Shown: positions 27,775 to 36,343 of the stretch, one piece after another | Position numbering within the stretch: position 1 is the first letter of the stretch | How the letters are laid out: each line of letters begins with the position of its first letter | Source: Paracoccus liaowanqingii | Lineage (GTDB): Bacteria > Pseudomonadota > Alphaproteobacteria > Rhodobacterales > Rhodobacteraceae | Direction of reading: 5' to 3' | Length of the DNA stretch: 64,000 bases | Assembly (NCBI RefSeq): GCF_004683865.2 | Contig: NZ_CP038439.1 | Coordinates: forward strand, 722,501-786,500 | Notes under the pieces: model-generated | The model's input: the letters and a program-made list of their open reading frames with translations, nothing else | Told to the model about the DNA's origin: nothing | The model's database searches: none | Made by a program: the position numbers and the translations under genes

Positions 27775-28647
27775 CTAACCCAGATGGCGCAGGCGCTTGA
27801 TCAGCGACGAGGTGTCCCATCGGCCACCGCCCATCTTCTGAACATCCTTGTAGAACTGATCAACAAGTGCCGTCACCGGCAGGCTGGCTCCGGTCGTATT
27901 CGCGGTGTCGAGGCAGATCCCGAGGTCTTTCCGCATCCAGTCCACGGCAAAGCCGTGTTCGAAATGACCGCTGAGCATGGTTTCGTACCGGTTTGCCATC
28001 TGCCAGCTGCCCGCTGCCCCCTGGCTGATCACCTCGACCACTGCCGCGCCGTCAAGCCCGGCCTTTTCCGCGAAATGCAGCGCTTCCGACAGGCCCTGAA
28101 CCAGTCCGGCGATTGCGATTTGATTGCACATCTTGGCCACCTGTCCCGCGCCGCTGTCGCCGATCCGGCGACAGATCCGGGCATATGCGGAAATGATGGC
28201 TTCGGCCTTGCCGTAATGAGCCTGCGTTCCCCCGCACATCACGGAAAGGACGCCCTTTTCTGCCCCCGCCTGCCCGCCGGACACGGGCGCGTCGACGAAC
28301 CCCAGATCGAGGGCGGCTGCGGCCGCACACATGTCTCGGGTGACTGCTGCGGAGACGGTCGTGTGATCCACGAAGATCGTTCCTGCCGTCATGCCGGCGA
28401 AGGCGCCATCCGGTCCTATGCAAATAGCGCGCAGATCATCGTCATTGCCGACGCAGGCGAAAACGAGCTCCGCCCCAGCAACCGCCTCTTGCGGTGTCCA
28501 GGCCATGCTCCCGCCGTGCTCTTCGACCCATCTTTCTGCTTTCGCTGCGGTCCGGTTGTAGACGGTGACCTCGTGGCCTTTGGCGTGCAGATGCCCCGCC
28601 ATCGGATACCCCATCACCCCGAGTCCCAGAAATGCCACTTTGGTCAT
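27775..28647 (-). CDS. beta-hydroxyacid dehydrogenase (3-hydroxyisobutyrate / tartronate semialdehyde reductase family)
   Basis: A 290-residue NAD(P)-dependent enzyme. The N-terminal Rossmann loop is GLGVMGYPMAGHL, the substrate motif is FVDAPVSGGQAGAEKG, the catalytic Lys is in GAGQVAKMCNQI, and the C-terminal DLGICLDTANTTG matches the family. The adjacent 2-hydroxyacid dehydrogenase suggests a C3 acid route such as glyoxylate or tartronate semialdehyde to glycerate. It is divergent from the TRAP-amidase operon, which may supply the substrate. Confidence 0.9.
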   Translation of the reverse strand: MTKVAFLGLGVMGYPMAGHLHAKGHEVTVYNRTAAKAERWVEEHGGSMAWTPQEAVAGAELVFACVGNDDDLRAICIGPDGAFAGMTAGTIFVDHTTVSAAVTRDMCAAAAALDLGFVDAPVSGGQAGAEKGVLSVMCGGTQAHYGKAEAIISAYARICRRIGDSGAGQVAKMCNQIAIAGLVQGLSEALHFAEKAGLDGAAVVEVISQGAAGSWQMANRYETMLSGHFEHGFAVDWMRKDLGICLDTANTTGASLPVTALVDQFYKDVQKMGGGRWDTSSLIKRLRHLG

Positions 28648-29008
28648 TGATGCTCTTTCCCCTGTTAGCGGTTCGACCCTGATTGTGCGATCGGGACATG
28701 TTCAGATGCAATCAGCACGGCGCGTGCCAGATGTCCGGCACAAATGATGTGACCGTCCTGCCAAAGGCGCGGATATGAGGACCGCTTATTGCGGCGGATG
28801 TCTAAACCTTTGTCGCATTTTGTTTATTGGGCAATACGGAATGAACTGCTTTCCCGACGAAGGTCGTATTGACCAACCATCCGGACCTTCCTTTTAAGTA
28901 ATACTCAGGTCCGGCTGAAAATCTGTTGCGCCAAGGGGTTTAGGCGGGTCTTCTGGTCTGGAGGGATCGCATGTCGCGTCAGCGGCCATATTGTCTGGGA
29001 GGACACCG
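28648..29008. promoter_or_regulatory. divergent intergenic region upstream of the TRAP operon
   Basis: 361 bp between divergent operons. It is AT-rich for this genome around 28805-28905 (for example gtcgcattttgtttattggg and ccttttaagtaatactcagg), as expected for promoters and operators. No regulator gene is adjacent. No specific box is claimed. Confidence 0.45.
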
Positions 29009-30148
29009 ATGACTGAAACTCGTGAAACAGCACGTCATTCTCGCCGTTCATTTCTACGCACTGGCGCCGTTGGCGGTTCTGTAGCAGCAGTCACCGCTCT
29101 TGCGGCACCTGCCGTGCTTGCGCAGTCTCCGATTGTGATGAGGATGCAGACGTCTTGGCCCGCGTCGGACATTTGGATGGACATGGCCCGCGAATACACG
29201 ACGCGTGTCGAAGAAATGTCAGGCGGTCGTATCACCATCGACCTTCTGCCTGCCGGTGCGGTCGTCGGTGCATTCCAGGTGATGGATGCCGTGGCTGACG
29301 GGGTCATCGACGCCGCCCACACCGTGCCGGTTTACTGGTACGGCAAGTCCAAGGCGGCGTCGTTCTTCGGGACGGGTCCGGTTTTTGGCGGCTCGGCGAC
29401 AACGATGCTGGCTTGGTTCTACCAAGGTGGCGGTGCCGAACTGTATCGCGAGCTCACCCAGGACATTCTCGGCCTCAACGTCTACGGCTACATGGGCATG
29501 CCCATGCCCGCCCAGCCTCTCGGCTGGTTCAAGAACGAGGTCAGCACGGTTGCGGACGTTCAGGGGTTGAAATACCGGACCGTCGGGCTTGCAGCAGATC
29601 TGTTGCAAGAAATGGGAATGTCTGTAGCCCAGTTGCCAGGCGGCGAAATCGTGCCGGCAATGGAACGTGGCGTGATCGACGCGTTCGAGTTTAACAACCC
29701 CTCGTCGGACCGCCGCTTCGGCGCTCAAGACGTGGCGAAAAACTATTACCTGTCCTCGTACCACCAGGCGTCGGAATCTTTCGAGTTCCTGTTCAACCGT
29801 GATTTCATGGACGACCTTCCCGCAGATCTTCAGGCAATTCTAAAATATGCAGTGGAGGCATCCGCAACTTCGAACCTAGCTTTGGCCATGTCGGAGTACT
29901 CGAAGGATCTGGCTGAACTTCAATCTGAAGGGGGCGTTACGGTTCGACGGACATCCCAGGACATTCTTGCGGCCCAATTGCAGGCTTGGGACACGTTGAT
30001 TGCAGATCTAGAAACGGATCCCTTCAACAAAAAGGTCATGGACAGCCAACGGGCTTGGACAGAGCGCGTCGCATATTACGAGCTGATGAACTCGGCCGAT
30101 TTGGGCTTGGCATACGAGCATTACTTTCCGGGAAAGCTCAGCATGTAA
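29009..30148 (+). CDS. dctP: TRAP transporter solute-binding protein, DctP family
   Basis: A 379-residue periplasmic receptor. A twin-arginine-type signal (HSRRSFLRTG, then AAVTALAAPAVLAQ) is followed by the DctP fold: MQTSWPASDIWMDMA, GRITIDLLPAGAVVGAFQ, the ligand-pairing PAMERGVIDAFEFNNP, and the EYSKDLAELQ helix. The pattern fits the TakP-like (dimeric, 2-oxoacid or substituted-acid) branch. The ATG at 29009 has GGGAGGA upstream, and the in-frame start 18 bases earlier is less likely. It is first in the dctP-dctQ-dctM-amidase-small protein transcript. Confidence 0.92.
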   Translation: MTETRETARHSRRSFLRTGAVGGSVAAVTALAAPAVLAQSPIVMRMQTSWPASDIWMDMAREYTTRVEEMSGGRITIDLLPAGAVVGAFQVMDAVADGVIDAAHTVPVYWYGKSKAASFFGTGPVFGGSATTMLAWFYQGGGAELYRELTQDILGLNVYGYMGMPMPAQPLGWFKNEVSTVADVQGLKYRTVGLAADLLQEMGMSVAQLPGGEIVPAMERGVIDAFEFNNPSSDRRFGAQDVAKNYYLSSYHQASESFEFLFNRDFMDDLPADLQAILKYAVEASATSNLALAMSEYSKDLAELQSEGGVTVRRTSQDILAAQLQAWDTLIADLETDPFNKKVMDSQRAWTERVAYYELMNSADLGLAYEHYFPGKLSM

Positions 30149-30158
30149 CTTAGTGTTT

Positions 30159-30177
30159 GGCGCGGTAAAACCGCGCC
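30159..30177 (+). promoter_or_regulatory. dctP-dctQ intercistronic stem-loop
   Basis: A perfect 7-bp GC-rich stem (ggcgcgg / ccgcgcc) with a taaaa loop, 10 bases after the dctP stop and lacking a T-run. Such hairpins commonly protect the upstream receptor mRNA, giving more DctP than membrane subunits. This is an inference from position. Confidence 0.65.
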
Positions 30178-30216
30178 ATTCGCTATCGGCCCTGCCACGC
30201 CCTCGGAGTTTCCATC

Positions 30217-30801
30217 ATGCAAAACTATATTCGATTTGCCGACAACCTCTCGGCATGGTTTGGCAAGGCCTTCGGCTGGCTCGTCATTCTAATGACTCTC
30301 GGAATGAGCTATGAGGTGCTTGTCCGCTATCTGTTCAACCGCCCAACCCCTTGGGCGTTGGATATGAGTTTCATTATGTATGGAACGATGTTCATGATGG
30401 GCGGGGCTTATACCCTGTCCCGTGGCGGCCATGTGAAGGGCGATTTTCTATATCGGCTATGGTCAGATCGGACACAGGCCCGGGTGGATCTCGTCCTTTA
30501 TTTTGTATTCTTCTTTCCCGGAATTCTTGCATTGATCTTTGCCGGTTGGAAATATGCCAGCCGATCTTGGGGGTATGGAGAGGTTTCGGTCAACAGCCCG
30601 GCTGGCATTCCGATCTATCAGTTTAAGTCAGTGATCGTGGCCGCTGGGATCCTGCTGTTTATCCAAGGGATCGCTCAGGTCTTTCGCTGCCTCATCTGCA
30701 TCCGCCAGGGATACTGGCCACCACTCCCCCAAGACGTCGAAGAGACCGAGACTATCCTTGCCCAAACTGCTGCGCAAAAGCAGACAAACGGTCCGGCCTG
30801 A
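30217..30801 (+). CDS. dctQ: TRAP transporter small permease, DctQ family
   Basis: A 194-residue membrane protein with four hydrophobic helices. These include FGWLVILMTLGMSYEVLVRYL with the family's conserved E-x-x-x-R-Y, and LALIFAGWKYASRSW. The DctQ motif PLWALDMSFIMYG is seen as PTPWALDMSFIMYG. It is the small subunit that pairs with DctM 46 bases downstream. Confidence 0.92.
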   Translation: MQNYIRFADNLSAWFGKAFGWLVILMTLGMSYEVLVRYLFNRPTPWALDMSFIMYGTMFMMGGAYTLSRGGHVKGDFLYRLWSDRTQARVDLVLYFVFFFPGILALIFAGWKYASRSWGYGEVSVNSPAGIPIYQFKSVIVAAGILLFIQGIAQVFRCLICIRQGYWPPLPQDVEETETILAQTAAQKQTNGPA

Positions 30802-30846
30802 CGCCGTCCCACCCGCATCCGTCCTTCAGATTCCGGAGTCCTCGAC

Positions 30847-32271
30847 GTGACCGATCCTCAGATCGCCTTGTTCATGCTTGGCATCTTTATTTTCTGCGTC
30901 TTCCTCGGATTTCCCATCGCATTCACACTGATGGCGATTGGGATTGGATTCGGCTACTTTGCCTATTATGAACCTAGTCGGATGTGGCGTTCATACGATC
31001 GTCTTGATGAGACTGCAGGTTGGTGGGAAAGTACCACGCTCTGGATCGAAGGGTTTTACAACAACCGAATCTTTGATCTCTTTGTTAATCAGACCTACAC
31101 GGTGATTTCGAATGAGGTCCTGACGGCCATCCCGTTGTTTCTCTTTATGGGGTACATCGTCGAGCGTGCAAATATCGTCGACAAGCTGTTTGGCTCAATC
31201 GCGGTAGCAACGAGGAATGTGCCGGGTTCACTTGGCGTTGCGGCGCTGATCACCTGCGCCTTGTTTGCGACAGCGACCGGGATCGTTGGGGCGGTCGTAA
31301 CGCTGATGGGTCTGCTGGCCCTGCCTCAGATGCTCAAGATGCGCTACAACCACAGTTTTGCGACCGGCATCATCTGTGCTGGCGGCACCTTGGGAATCCT
31401 TATCCCGCCATCGATCATGCTGATCGTCTATGCAGCCTCGTCCGGCGTCTCCATCGTGCGCCTCTACGCGGCCGCCCTTCTGCCGGGTCTGGTGTTGGTC
31501 GGGCTCTATCTTGTCTACATCGTGGTTCGGGTGATGATAAACCCAGCACTCGCCCCCAAGCCTACTGAAAAGGAGTTGCCGAGCGTCCCGATGGGCAAGC
31601 TGCTCTGGCTATTGGCGACAAGTTTTCTTCCATTGGCCGTCCTGATCCTGGCAGTGTTGGGGTCGATCCTGTTCGGCCTTGCCACACCGACCGAAGCTGC
31701 CTCGATCGGCGCCTTGGGCGGCATACTGCTGGCCATTGCCTATCGGGCCATGACGTTCGATCGCCTTCGTGAAAGCGTCTATCTCACCGTCCGGACAACG
31801 GCGATGGTTTGTTGGCTGTTCGTGGGGTCCTATGTCTTTTCCGCAGTGTTCAGCTATTTGGGAGGTGAACAGGTCATCTCAGAGTTTGTTCAAAGCCTTG
31901 ATTTGACCCCGATCCAGTTCTTGCTGATTGCTCAGTTGATCATCTTCCTGCTTGGCTGGCCGCTCGAGTGGTCGGAGATCATAATCATTTTCGTCCCGAT
32001 CTTCTTGCCCCTGCTTCCGATCTTCGGGATCGATCCACTCTTCTTCGGCGTCCTCGTCGCTCTGAACCTGCAGACCAGTTTTCTGACCCCACCTATGGCA
32101 ATGAGCGCCTACTATTTGAAAGGGATCGCACCAGCGAACGTAAAGCTGACCGAAATTTTTGCGGGTGTCCTGCCTTATTGCGGCATGGTCATCATCGCGA
32201 TGATCCTGATGTACGTCTATCCGCAGATCGTCTTCATGTTACCGGATGCGGTTTATGGCCCTTCACGATAA
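30847..32271 (+). CDS. dctM: TRAP transporter large permease, DctM family
   Basis: A 474-residue sodium-coupled large membrane subunit with about 12 hydrophobic segments. Typical stretches include IPLFLFMGYIVERANIVDKLF, SLGVAALITCALFATATGIVGA, GILIPPSIMLIVYAASSGVS and FLTPPMAMSAYYLKGIAP. It starts with GTG at 30847 after CCGGAG. A 50-residue loop near the N-terminus (YFAYYEPSRMWRSYDRLDETAGW) is longer than in short DctMs, as in the TakP-type systems. Its end overlaps the amidase start by up to 26 bases. Confidence 0.92.
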   Translation: MTDPQIALFMLGIFIFCVFLGFPIAFTLMAIGIGFGYFAYYEPSRMWRSYDRLDETAGWWESTTLWIEGFYNNRIFDLFVNQTYTVISNEVLTAIPLFLFMGYIVERANIVDKLFGSIAVATRNVPGSLGVAALITCALFATATGIVGAVVTLMGLLALPQMLKMRYNHSFATGIICAGGTLGILIPPSIMLIVYAASSGVSIVRLYAAALLPGLVLVGLYLVYIVVRVMINPALAPKPTEKELPSVPMGKLLWLLATSFLPLAVLILAVLGSILFGLATPTEAASIGALGGILLAIAYRAMTFDRLRESVYLTVRTTAMVCWLFVGSYVFSAVFSYLGGEQVISEFVQSLDLTPIQFLLIAQLIIFLLGWPLEWSEIIIIFVPIFLPLLPIFGIDPLFFGVLVALNLQTSFLTPPMAMSAYYLKGIAPANVKLTEIFAGVLPYCGMVIIAMILMYVYPQIVFMLPDAVYGPSR

Positions 32272-33616
32272 GGGAGATGCCATCCTGGGGCTTGGGGCGG
32301 TCGAGATGCGCGACCGCCTTGCTTCTGGGGCATTGCGGGCGGTCGATGTTGTCCAGAAGTGCCTGGCACGTATCGAAAACTTAGAACCCACGGTGGGCGC
32401 ATGGGCGTGGGTTGACCAGGACTATGCCTTGTCGCAGGCAAAGCGCCTGGATCAATGGCGCCAGTCAGGACGGTCGTTGGGCCCGCTGCATGGCCTTCCA
32501 ATCGGGCTGAAGGACATCATCGATACCAAGGGGGTCCCTACCGAGAACGGGACGTCCATCGATGCGGGGCGGGTCCCTACCGAGGACGCGTGGATCGTCG
32601 CGCGACTGCGCGCGGCAGGGGCCATCATTCTGGGAAAGACCGTCACCACCGAATGTGCTTTCATGCATCCGGGCAAGACCCGCAATCCCCATGACAGCGC
32701 GCATACCCCGGGCGGATCCTCGCAGGGATCAGCCGCGGCCGTTGCCGCCGGAATGGTGCCGTTGGCGATTGGAACGCAGACCGGGGGGTCGGTCATCCGT
32801 CCTGCATCCTTCTGTGGCATCGTCGGGATGAAGCCAAGCTTTGGCCTGATTCCTCGGACCGGCATACTGCCACAATCGCCCTTTCTGGATACGGTGGGCG
32901 TATTTGCGCGAAGCGTTGCCGACTGCGCGCTTCTTGCCGAGGTGTTGTGCGGGCATGATCCCGCGGACAAGGCCACGGACGCCTTGCCCATACCGCGTCT
33001 GTTGCAAACTGCCCTATCAGACGTGCCGCTCACTCCGGTCTTCGGCTTGGCACGGATCCCGGGTTGGGATCAGGCAGAGCCGCAGATGAGAGCGGCTGTT
33101 CAAGAGCTTGCCGCGCTGCTGGGTGAGCATTGCTGCGAGGTCCCCTTTCCGATGCTGGATGAAGTCGCGACGATACGCCAGCGCATTAACTTCGCCGAAA
33201 TGTCCAAATGCTACTATGCGCTCGAGCGGCGCGGTCGAGACCAGATGTCTAATGTCCTCAAAGCGGCGATCGACGAAGGAAAATCCGTGCCTGCACGGGA
33301 TTATCTTTCTGCCCTTGATTGGCGCGAGGTTATCAATGCCGGAGCGGATGTAATTTTTTCGCGTTGCGACGCAATCATGTGCCCAGCAGCCTTGGGCCCT
33401 GCACCATCGGGACTGGCTGATACAGGAAACTCGATCTTCAATGGTCTTTGGACGCTGGCTGGATTGCCGGCAATTACTCTGCCCTTGTTCACGGCGGAAA
33501 ATGGGCTTCCCATGGGAATTCAGCTTGTTGGGCGGCAAGGCAATGACGCCCGGCTTTTGCGCACGGCAAATTGGCTGGCCAAGTACCTTGAAACTTATGG
33601 AAATGAAAGGCAATAA
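32246..33616 (+). CDS. amidase-signature family amidase
   Basis: A 456-residue cytoplasmic amidase with the Ser-cisSer-Lys triad: K89 (GLPIGLKDIIDT), the GGSSQGSAAAVAAG signature (cis-Ser158/159) and nucleophile S182 in TQTGGSVIRPASFCG. The start may be 32246 or 32255, both overlapping dctM, which implies translational coupling. Fused into the TRAP operon, it probably hydrolyses the imported amide or carbamate; the product acid may feed the divergent dehydrogenases. The substrate is unknown. Confidence 0.92.
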   Translation: MRFMALHDKGDAILGLGAVEMRDRLASGALRAVDVVQKCLARIENLEPTVGAWAWVDQDYALSQAKRLDQWRQSGRSLGPLHGLPIGLKDIIDTKGVPTENGTSIDAGRVPTEDAWIVARLRAAGAIILGKTVTTECAFMHPGKTRNPHDSAHTPGGSSQGSAAAVAAGMVPLAIGTQTGGSVIRPASFCGIVGMKPSFGLIPRTGILPQSPFLDTVGVFARSVADCALLAEVLCGHDPADKATDALPIPRLLQTALSDVPLTPVFGLARIPGWDQAEPQMRAAVQELAALLGEHCCEVPFPMLDEVATIRQRINFAEMSKCYYALERRGRDQMSNVLKAAIDEGKSVPARDYLSALDWREVINAGADVIFSRCDAIMCPAALGPAPSGLADTGNSIFNGLWTLAGLPAITLPLFTAENGLPMGIQLVGRQGNDARLLRTANWLAKYLETYGNERQ

Positions 33617-33617
33617 A

Positions 33618-33779
33618 ATGAACATATTTATGGCTTTATTGGCGTTTGTCGTATTGGTTGTGTTTCTTGGTATTTTAGTTTTCCATGTGCCAAGAGTAGA
33701 CCTTGCATCTGTGGTAGCTCTAACTGTAGCTCTCGCAGGCTGGGATCTTTATACGACCTTCAGATCGCGCAGGCGCTGA
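33618..33779 (+). CDS. 53-residue two-helix membrane protein
   Basis: A short frame starting one base after the amidase stop codon, with AAAGG 8 bases upstream. It encodes MNIFMALLAFVVLVVFLGI, a first transmembrane helix, then VDLASVVALTVALAGW, a second, and a basic tail TTFRSRRR. The hydrophobicity pattern, SD and coupling to the operon support a real gene. Codon use is more AT-rich than its neighbours'. No family is recognised; it may be an accessory of the TRAP transporter. Confidence 0.65.
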   Translation: MNIFMALLAFVVLVVFLGILVFHVPRVDLASVVALTVALAGWDLYTTFRSRRR

Positions 33780-33940
33780 ATACGTGATGATTCAAGCCGG
33801 CAAGCCTCCGCACTTCAGCTTGCCAATCGTATACCGCCAAAACAGCTAGCTGAATAAGGTGCAAGATGCAGTGTCATAAGATCGGCAATGCATATCGCCC
33901 ACGCCTTGCGCTACAATTACAAGCGCTGTCATCTGAAGGA

Positions 33941-34819
33941 TCACATGTTAAGTTCGAATGACCAGCTTACTGGCTGGAGAAGGTTCGAAGTCAGACCCAT
34001 GCCCTCCGGCGCCTTGGTCTTGCCGCCATCCTTCTTCAGGCTGTCCTTCAGCGCCGACATCAGATCGACCACGTTTGTGCCCGAGGGTCTGCCGCCATCG
34101 TCGTCCCCTGCCTTGGCGCGCGGGGTCTTGCGGTTCTTGCGCTTTGCCTCGATCAGGTCACGCAGCGCCTTGTCATAATGATCCTTGAAGGCCTCGGCGT
34201 TGAACGACGACGACTTCCGCTGGATCAGCTGGGTCGCCACCTCAAGCAGATTCTTGTCGCTGGCCGCGTCCTCGATGGATGCGAACAACGGTTCGGCCTC
34301 GCCGATCTCATCCTCATAGCGCAGGGTCTCCAGCAGCAGGCCGTCGCCGCAGGGGCGGATCGCGCACAGATATTCCCGCCCCCGCATCGTCAGTTGTCCA
34401 AGTGCGGTCTTCTTCTCGGCCCGCAAGGCGTCGCGCACGACGCGATAGGCATCCTCGGCCAGATCATCGGTCGGAACGACATAGTAGGGCTTGTTGTAAC
34501 ACAGCGGCGGGATCTCGGACTGATCAACGAACTGGACCAGCTCTAGCGTCTTCTTGGTGTCCAGCTTGATCGCGTCGATCTCTTCAGGGTCAAGCAGCAG
34601 GTAATCGCCGTCCCCGACATCATAACCCTTCAGGATGTCGTCGGCCTTGATCGGCCCCATACCCGCTACGGTCTTTTCGTATCTGACCGGTTTCCCCGAA
34701 GGTCCGTGGATCTGCCGGAACGACACCCGCGCCCCCGACTTGGTGGCCGCATGAAGTTCGACGGGAATGGCAATAAGGGACATGCGCAGCTGACCCTTCC
34801 AGACGGCACGTGACGCCAT
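33941..34819 (-). CDS. ku: Ku, non-homologous end-joining DNA end-binding protein
   Basis: A 292-residue bacterial Ku core: ASRAVWKGQLRMSLIAIPVEL, FRQIHGPSGKPVRYEKTV, KGYDVGDGDYLLLDPEEI and the GREYLCAIRP strand, with the bridge DEIGEAEPLF. It binds DNA ends and recruits LigD. No ligD is in the window, so this is an orphan, island-borne Ku. The SD GGGAGG precedes the ATG at 34819. After the basic linker KNRKTPRAKAG the tail ends LQPVSWSFELNM, unlike the usual Lys-rich Ku C-terminus, so the end may have been replaced at a junction. Confidence 0.9.
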   Translation of the reverse strand: MASRAVWKGQLRMSLIAIPVELHAATKSGARVSFRQIHGPSGKPVRYEKTVAGMGPIKADDILKGYDVGDGDYLLLDPEEIDAIKLDTKKTLELVQFVDQSEIPPLCYNKPYYVVPTDDLAEDAYRVVRDALRAEKKTALGQLTMRGREYLCAIRPCGDGLLLETLRYEDEIGEAEPLFASIEDAASDKNLLEVATQLIQRKSSSFNAEAFKDHYDKALRDLIEAKRKNRKTPRAKAGDDDGGRPSGTNVVDLMSALKDSLKKDGGKTKAPEGMGLTSNLLQPVSWSFELNM

Positions 34820-35159
34820 GACAGCCTCCCTTTTTAGAGAACTCGGCAAGCACTGATCAGTTCATGTGTCCGCTGGAACATAGTGCTGATGCGGCACTTA
34901 TTCCGGGTTCGATCACGGTGGAGATGGTGCCTGATCGGGGCCGCTGAAGCGAGCGTGAACGGGTGGAGTGGGCGCGCTGCGTCGCAGCGCCTCCGACCGA
35001 CGCCGAACAACAGCATTCTGCGCCATGAAACAGCGATCGCACCCAATAATCGAGGCTAATGCTCGCAGCGCTTGCAACCAAGAGTGCCCCCATATCGCGG
35101 CAATCCCATATAGGTTTGGTCAACCGGCGTATCGCGACCGCGACGCCCGGTCTATCGGA
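34820..35159. other. 340 bp between ku and the epimerase, nothing recognised
   Basis: No supported gene. The region lies upstream of ku (promoter expected near 34830-34900) and downstream of the epimerase gene. Possible IS-end debris, but I cannot name it. Confidence 0.4.
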
Positions 35160-36053
35160 TCAGACGTCCACGTATTTCCGCCACGGGTGTGCCTCTTGAA
35201 ATCCCAGCACGTCGCGGATCTTGCGATTGGACAGCGGGGCCTCATCCTTGCCCATCGGCCGGGTGATCGGCGTATCTGGTGCATATGTCGCCAGGAACTC
35301 CGCCGTCGGCAGGGTGGCGGTGATGGTGTCGTTCACCGCGTTGAAGACCTGATAGCCGAGCCCGTCCTTCTGCAGGCAAAGATGCACGATCTCGCCCAGA
35401 TCGCGGGCGTCGATATAGCTCCAGGCGTTGCGCTTGCGGCTCATCGGGTCGGCCAGGTAGCCGGGGAAGTTGGCGTATTCATGCGGCTCGATGACGTTGC
35501 CGATCCGCAGGGCATAGACATCAACACCATAGCGCATCGTGAAGGCACGGCCGGTCCTTTCGTTGACGACCTTCGACAGGCCGTAGCTGTCCATCGGGTC
35601 GCTGTCGTAATCCTCCTCCAGCGGGAAGGAATGGTAATCCTTGTCCCCTTCGGCAAAGCAGACGCCATAGGTGGTTTCCGAACTGGCGAAGATCACCTTG
35701 CGCACGCCCAGCTTCATTGCCGCTTCCAGCACGTTGTAGGTGCCGACGGTGTTCTGCGCGAAGGTGGTGTTGTCGGGGTTGATCATCACCCTCGGCACGG
35801 CGGCGAAATGCACGATGGCGTCGGGGGCCTTCGGCGGCGCGCCTTCGTCGTAGCCGTCAAAGCCGAAATGGGTGGTGAAGGCGTTGAAGACCTGGCCGCT
35901 GTCGGTGATGTCGGTGATCAGCGTGTTCACCCCCGGACAGTCGAGCGGCTTGAGATCGACGTTCAGGATCTTGTAGCCCTTGGCCAGAAGATGGGGCACG
36001 GCATGGCGACCGGCCTTGCCGGTGCCGCCCGTGAAAACGATGCGCTTGGTCAT
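35160..36053 (-). CDS. NAD(P)-dependent epimerase/dehydratase (extended SDR), copy 1
   Basis: A 297-residue extended SDR. The cofactor loop is TGGTGKAG (8-15), with SSETTYG and the catalytic pair Y156-x-x-x-K160 (SYGLSK). It is preceded by FAAVPRVMINPDN. It resembles sugar (uronate or aldonate) dehydrogenases and epimerases; the substrate is not readable. A near-identical gene in opposite orientation lies at 56838-57731 (about 10 residue differences in 297). In both copies the region from about 70 bases upstream of the ATG is also conserved. Confidence 0.88.
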   Translation of the reverse strand: MTKRIVFTGGTGKAGRHAVPHLLAKGYKILNVDLKPLDCPGVNTLITDITDSGQVFNAFTTHFGFDGYDEGAPPKAPDAIVHFAAVPRVMINPDNTTFAQNTVGTYNVLEAAMKLGVRKVIFASSETTYGVCFAEGDKDYHSFPLEEDYDSDPMDSYGLSKVVNERTGRAFTMRYGVDVYALRIGNVIEPHEYANFPGYLADPMSRKRNAWSYIDARDLGEIVHLCLQKDGLGYQVFNAVNDTITATLPTAEFLATYAPDTPITRPMGKDEAPLSNRKIRDVLGFQEAHPWRKYVDV

Positions 36054-36061
36054 GAGACTCT

Positions 36062-36230
36062 CCGTATCCTTAAGTTTGTCCGACGGTCCTGGTCAGCTGG
36101 TCGCAGCCGGCAACACCCGTGGCGGTGCAGCATCCAAGAGGAAGGACCCCGGTAATGACGCCTTCTATCAGCACCACCATCCGGTCGCCAAGGACAAGCA
36201 CCTCCGGCCGATCCGACGCACCTGCAAGGA
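36062..36230 (-). pseudogene. possible C-terminal relic of a sugar ABC-transporter ATPase
   Basis: Upstream of the epimerase on the same strand, a frame reads SDRPEVLVLGDRMVVLIEGVITG, which matches the end of RbsA/XylG-type ATPases (SxxPEVLxxxDRixVmxxGxitg). It ends CDQLTRTVGQT just before the epimerase. The rest of the ATPase is absent. The second epimerase copy keeps only the last 15 or so codons of this tail. Weak, but it would explain the upstream conservation as a former operon. Confidence 0.35.
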
Positions 36231-36343
36231 TCGACATGCTGGGTCCGATGCTGCAAAGTCGGACGCTGCGCTTTCTGATGCCCGAACGGATCGCCGACCT
36301 GCGCTGCCGCTTTGACCTTTCCTGACTCACCCGGAGAATGACG

